15,141 nt of DNA from an uncultured Gemmatimonadota bacterium (GTDB lineage Bacteria > Gemmatimonadota > Gemmatimonadetes > Gemmatimonadales > GWC2-71-9). Below are positions 14,211 through 15,141 of this stretch, one piece after another. The position numbers and the translations under genes were made by a program. A model generated the notes under the pieces. It was not told where the DNA came from, ran no database searches, and worked only from the letters and a program-made list of their open reading frames with translations. Every line of letters starts with the position of its first letter. The first letter of the stretch is position 1. The stretch lies in assembly GCA_913009915.1 (NCBI GenBank), contig CAJVYZ010000006.1, positions 1-15,141 on the forward strand, given 5' to 3'.

Positions 14211-15141
14211 ATGCCTGACTACGCCGTCTACGGCGGGATCCTTCGTTCCACTATCGACCTGCCGGAACTTCGGCCCGTGGATGAAGCTGCAGCGGAATCG
14301 TCCGCTGGAGACCGGGCGTGGTGTTATAGCCAAACTCCCGGGCCCCCACCCGATATGGATCTGACTGAGCTGGGCAAGGAACCCATCTACGGCAGCGTCC
14401 ACGCCCGGCTCTATCGCTTCGAGGGTGGCTATCGCATCGTCGTCGACGACACCGGTGCTTTCGACGTTACCGACGACGGAACGGCGGTGACCGGGTACCC
14501 CCTCGAGACGGCGTGGCCGGATTTCGTACGGGCTCATCTCATCGGCCGTGTCCTGTCGACCGCGATGTATTTGCAGGGAGTGCTCACGTTACACGGCAGC
14601 GGGGTCGTCATCGGCGGTCGGGCCGTGGCCTTCCTGGCGCCCAAACACCATGGCAAGACCACCCTGGCCCTGTGTCTGACGCGGGCCGGCGGTTCTCTGC
14701 TCACGGATGACACCCTCCCCATCGACGTTCACCGCGCATCCGCCATGGCCGGCGTGCACAGCATGCGGTTGCAACCGGATACTGCCTTGCTTCTCGCGGG
14801 AGAGGGAGGAGGGAAGCGCCAGCGCACGAGGGAAGGGAAAGAGATCCTCGATCACATGCCGGATACGTGGAAGCACGAAACCACCGCAGCCCTCGATGCG
14901 GTGTATCTGTTGACCCCGGCGGGGGCCTTCACTGATGGACGCGTCGTCGACCGCCAGCCTCTTCCCGGTGCCCCTGCCGCCGTGAGTGTCGTGGGGCATG
15001 CCAAGATTGCAGAAATGCTCGGGCATTGGGGGGCGCAGACGCTGCTCGAGCAGGCGGCGCTGCTTACCAGCCGGGTGCCGGTGGCCCTGCCCGCCGCGGG
15101 TCGCGGCCCCTGCCGACCTGAAGGGCGGGGTGCAGGGGTAG
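14211..15141 (+). CDS. HPr-kinase-like lasso tailoring kinase, 3'-incomplete
   Basis: An HprK-related protein open from ATG 14211 to the contig end. The N-terminus (YAVYGGILRSTIDLPEL) follows the Y-x-x-x-G...LPEL pattern of this group. LHGSGVVIGGRAVAFLAPKHHGKTTLA (key residues His128, Ala143-Pro-Lys-His-His-Gly-Lys149-Thr) is the P-loop, with Ala in place of the first Gly, and LLTDD (Asp166, Asp167) the metal-binding segment. In the paeninodin cluster such a kinase phosphorylates the C-terminal Ser of the precursor; the precursor here also ends in Ser-Ser. No Shine-Dalgarno is evident. The frame after about 15080 becomes Arg/Gly/Pro-rich and unlike the family; the +1 frame ends in TAG at 15139-15141, so an indel near the contig end is possible. 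Confidence 0.85.
   Translation, partial: MPDYAVYGGILRSTIDLPELRPVDEAAAESSAGDRAWCYSQTPGPPPDMDLTELGKEPIYGSVHARLYRFEGGYRIVVDDTGAFDVTDDGTAVTGYPLETAWPDFVRAHLIGRVLSTAMYLQGVLTLHGSGVVIGGRAVAFLAPKHHGKTTLALCLTRAGGSLLTDDTLPIDVHRASAMAGVHSMRLQPDTALLLAGEGGGKRQRTREGKEILDHMPDTWKHETTAALDAVYLLTPAGAFTDGRVVDRQPLPGAPAAVSVVGHAKIAEMLGHWGAQTLLEQAALLTSRVPVALPAAGRGPCRPEGRGAGV

Noticed and set aside
14036..14218. 60-codon frame starting inside the precursor gene
   Set aside because: It overlaps the precursor and the downstream hairpin, has no ribosome site and no motif; the 13960-14121 frame explains the sequence better.

Overview
The window looks like a metagenome-derived contig from a GC-rich, Gram-negative-type bacterium. 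The envelope genes support this: a class A PBP, an Omp85-like outer-membrane barrel ending in Phe, and NtrY/NtrX-like signalling. The gene families and protein style suggest Gemmatimonadota or a nearby soil phylum, but this is inference without a marker-gene search. Bases 1-176 are not biological: they are low-complexity sequence followed by a complete Illumina P7/index/read-2 adapter that cuts off the end of tyrS.

Region 1 (177-5616) is housekeeping-like. A 3'-truncated tyrS (minus strand) diverges from a two-gene plus-strand unit: a bifunctional PBP1A-type peptidoglycan synthase and an amidohydrolase of the AtzA/TrzN/SAH-deaminase class, one base apart. A small HNH endonuclease gene follows with its own Shine-Dalgarno sequence.

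Region 2 (5603-10695, minus strand) is a compact unit. In transcription order it holds an NtrY-like sensor kinase, an NtrX/NtrC-type sigma-54 activator, an exported protein with a bactofilin-like beta-helix and an Omp85-like barrel, and a DUF4390-like exported protein. The last gene overlaps the HNH gene tail to tail.

Region 3 (10696-15141, plus strand) is the most interesting part: a lasso-peptide (RiPP) biosynthetic cluster. In order it contains a PqqD-like leader-recognition protein (B1/RRE), a 348-base gap, a transglutaminase-like leader peptidase (B2), an asparagine-synthetase-like macrolactam synthetase (C), a 53-residue precursor (A) absent from ordinary ORF lists because of its size, and an HPr-kinase-like protein running off the contig end. 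The precursor has the Y-x-x-P and L-T leader motifs, one possible acidic ring acceptor (Asp26), an unusually long Gly/Asn/Thr/Ser-rich tail with two Cys, and a Ser-Ser C-terminus. Together with the kinase this suggests a C-terminally phosphorylated lasso peptide of the paeninodin type. Hairpins flank the precursor gene, and another hairpin lies exactly on the codons at the predicted ring-tail junction. No transporter is visible; if there is one it lies outside the window.
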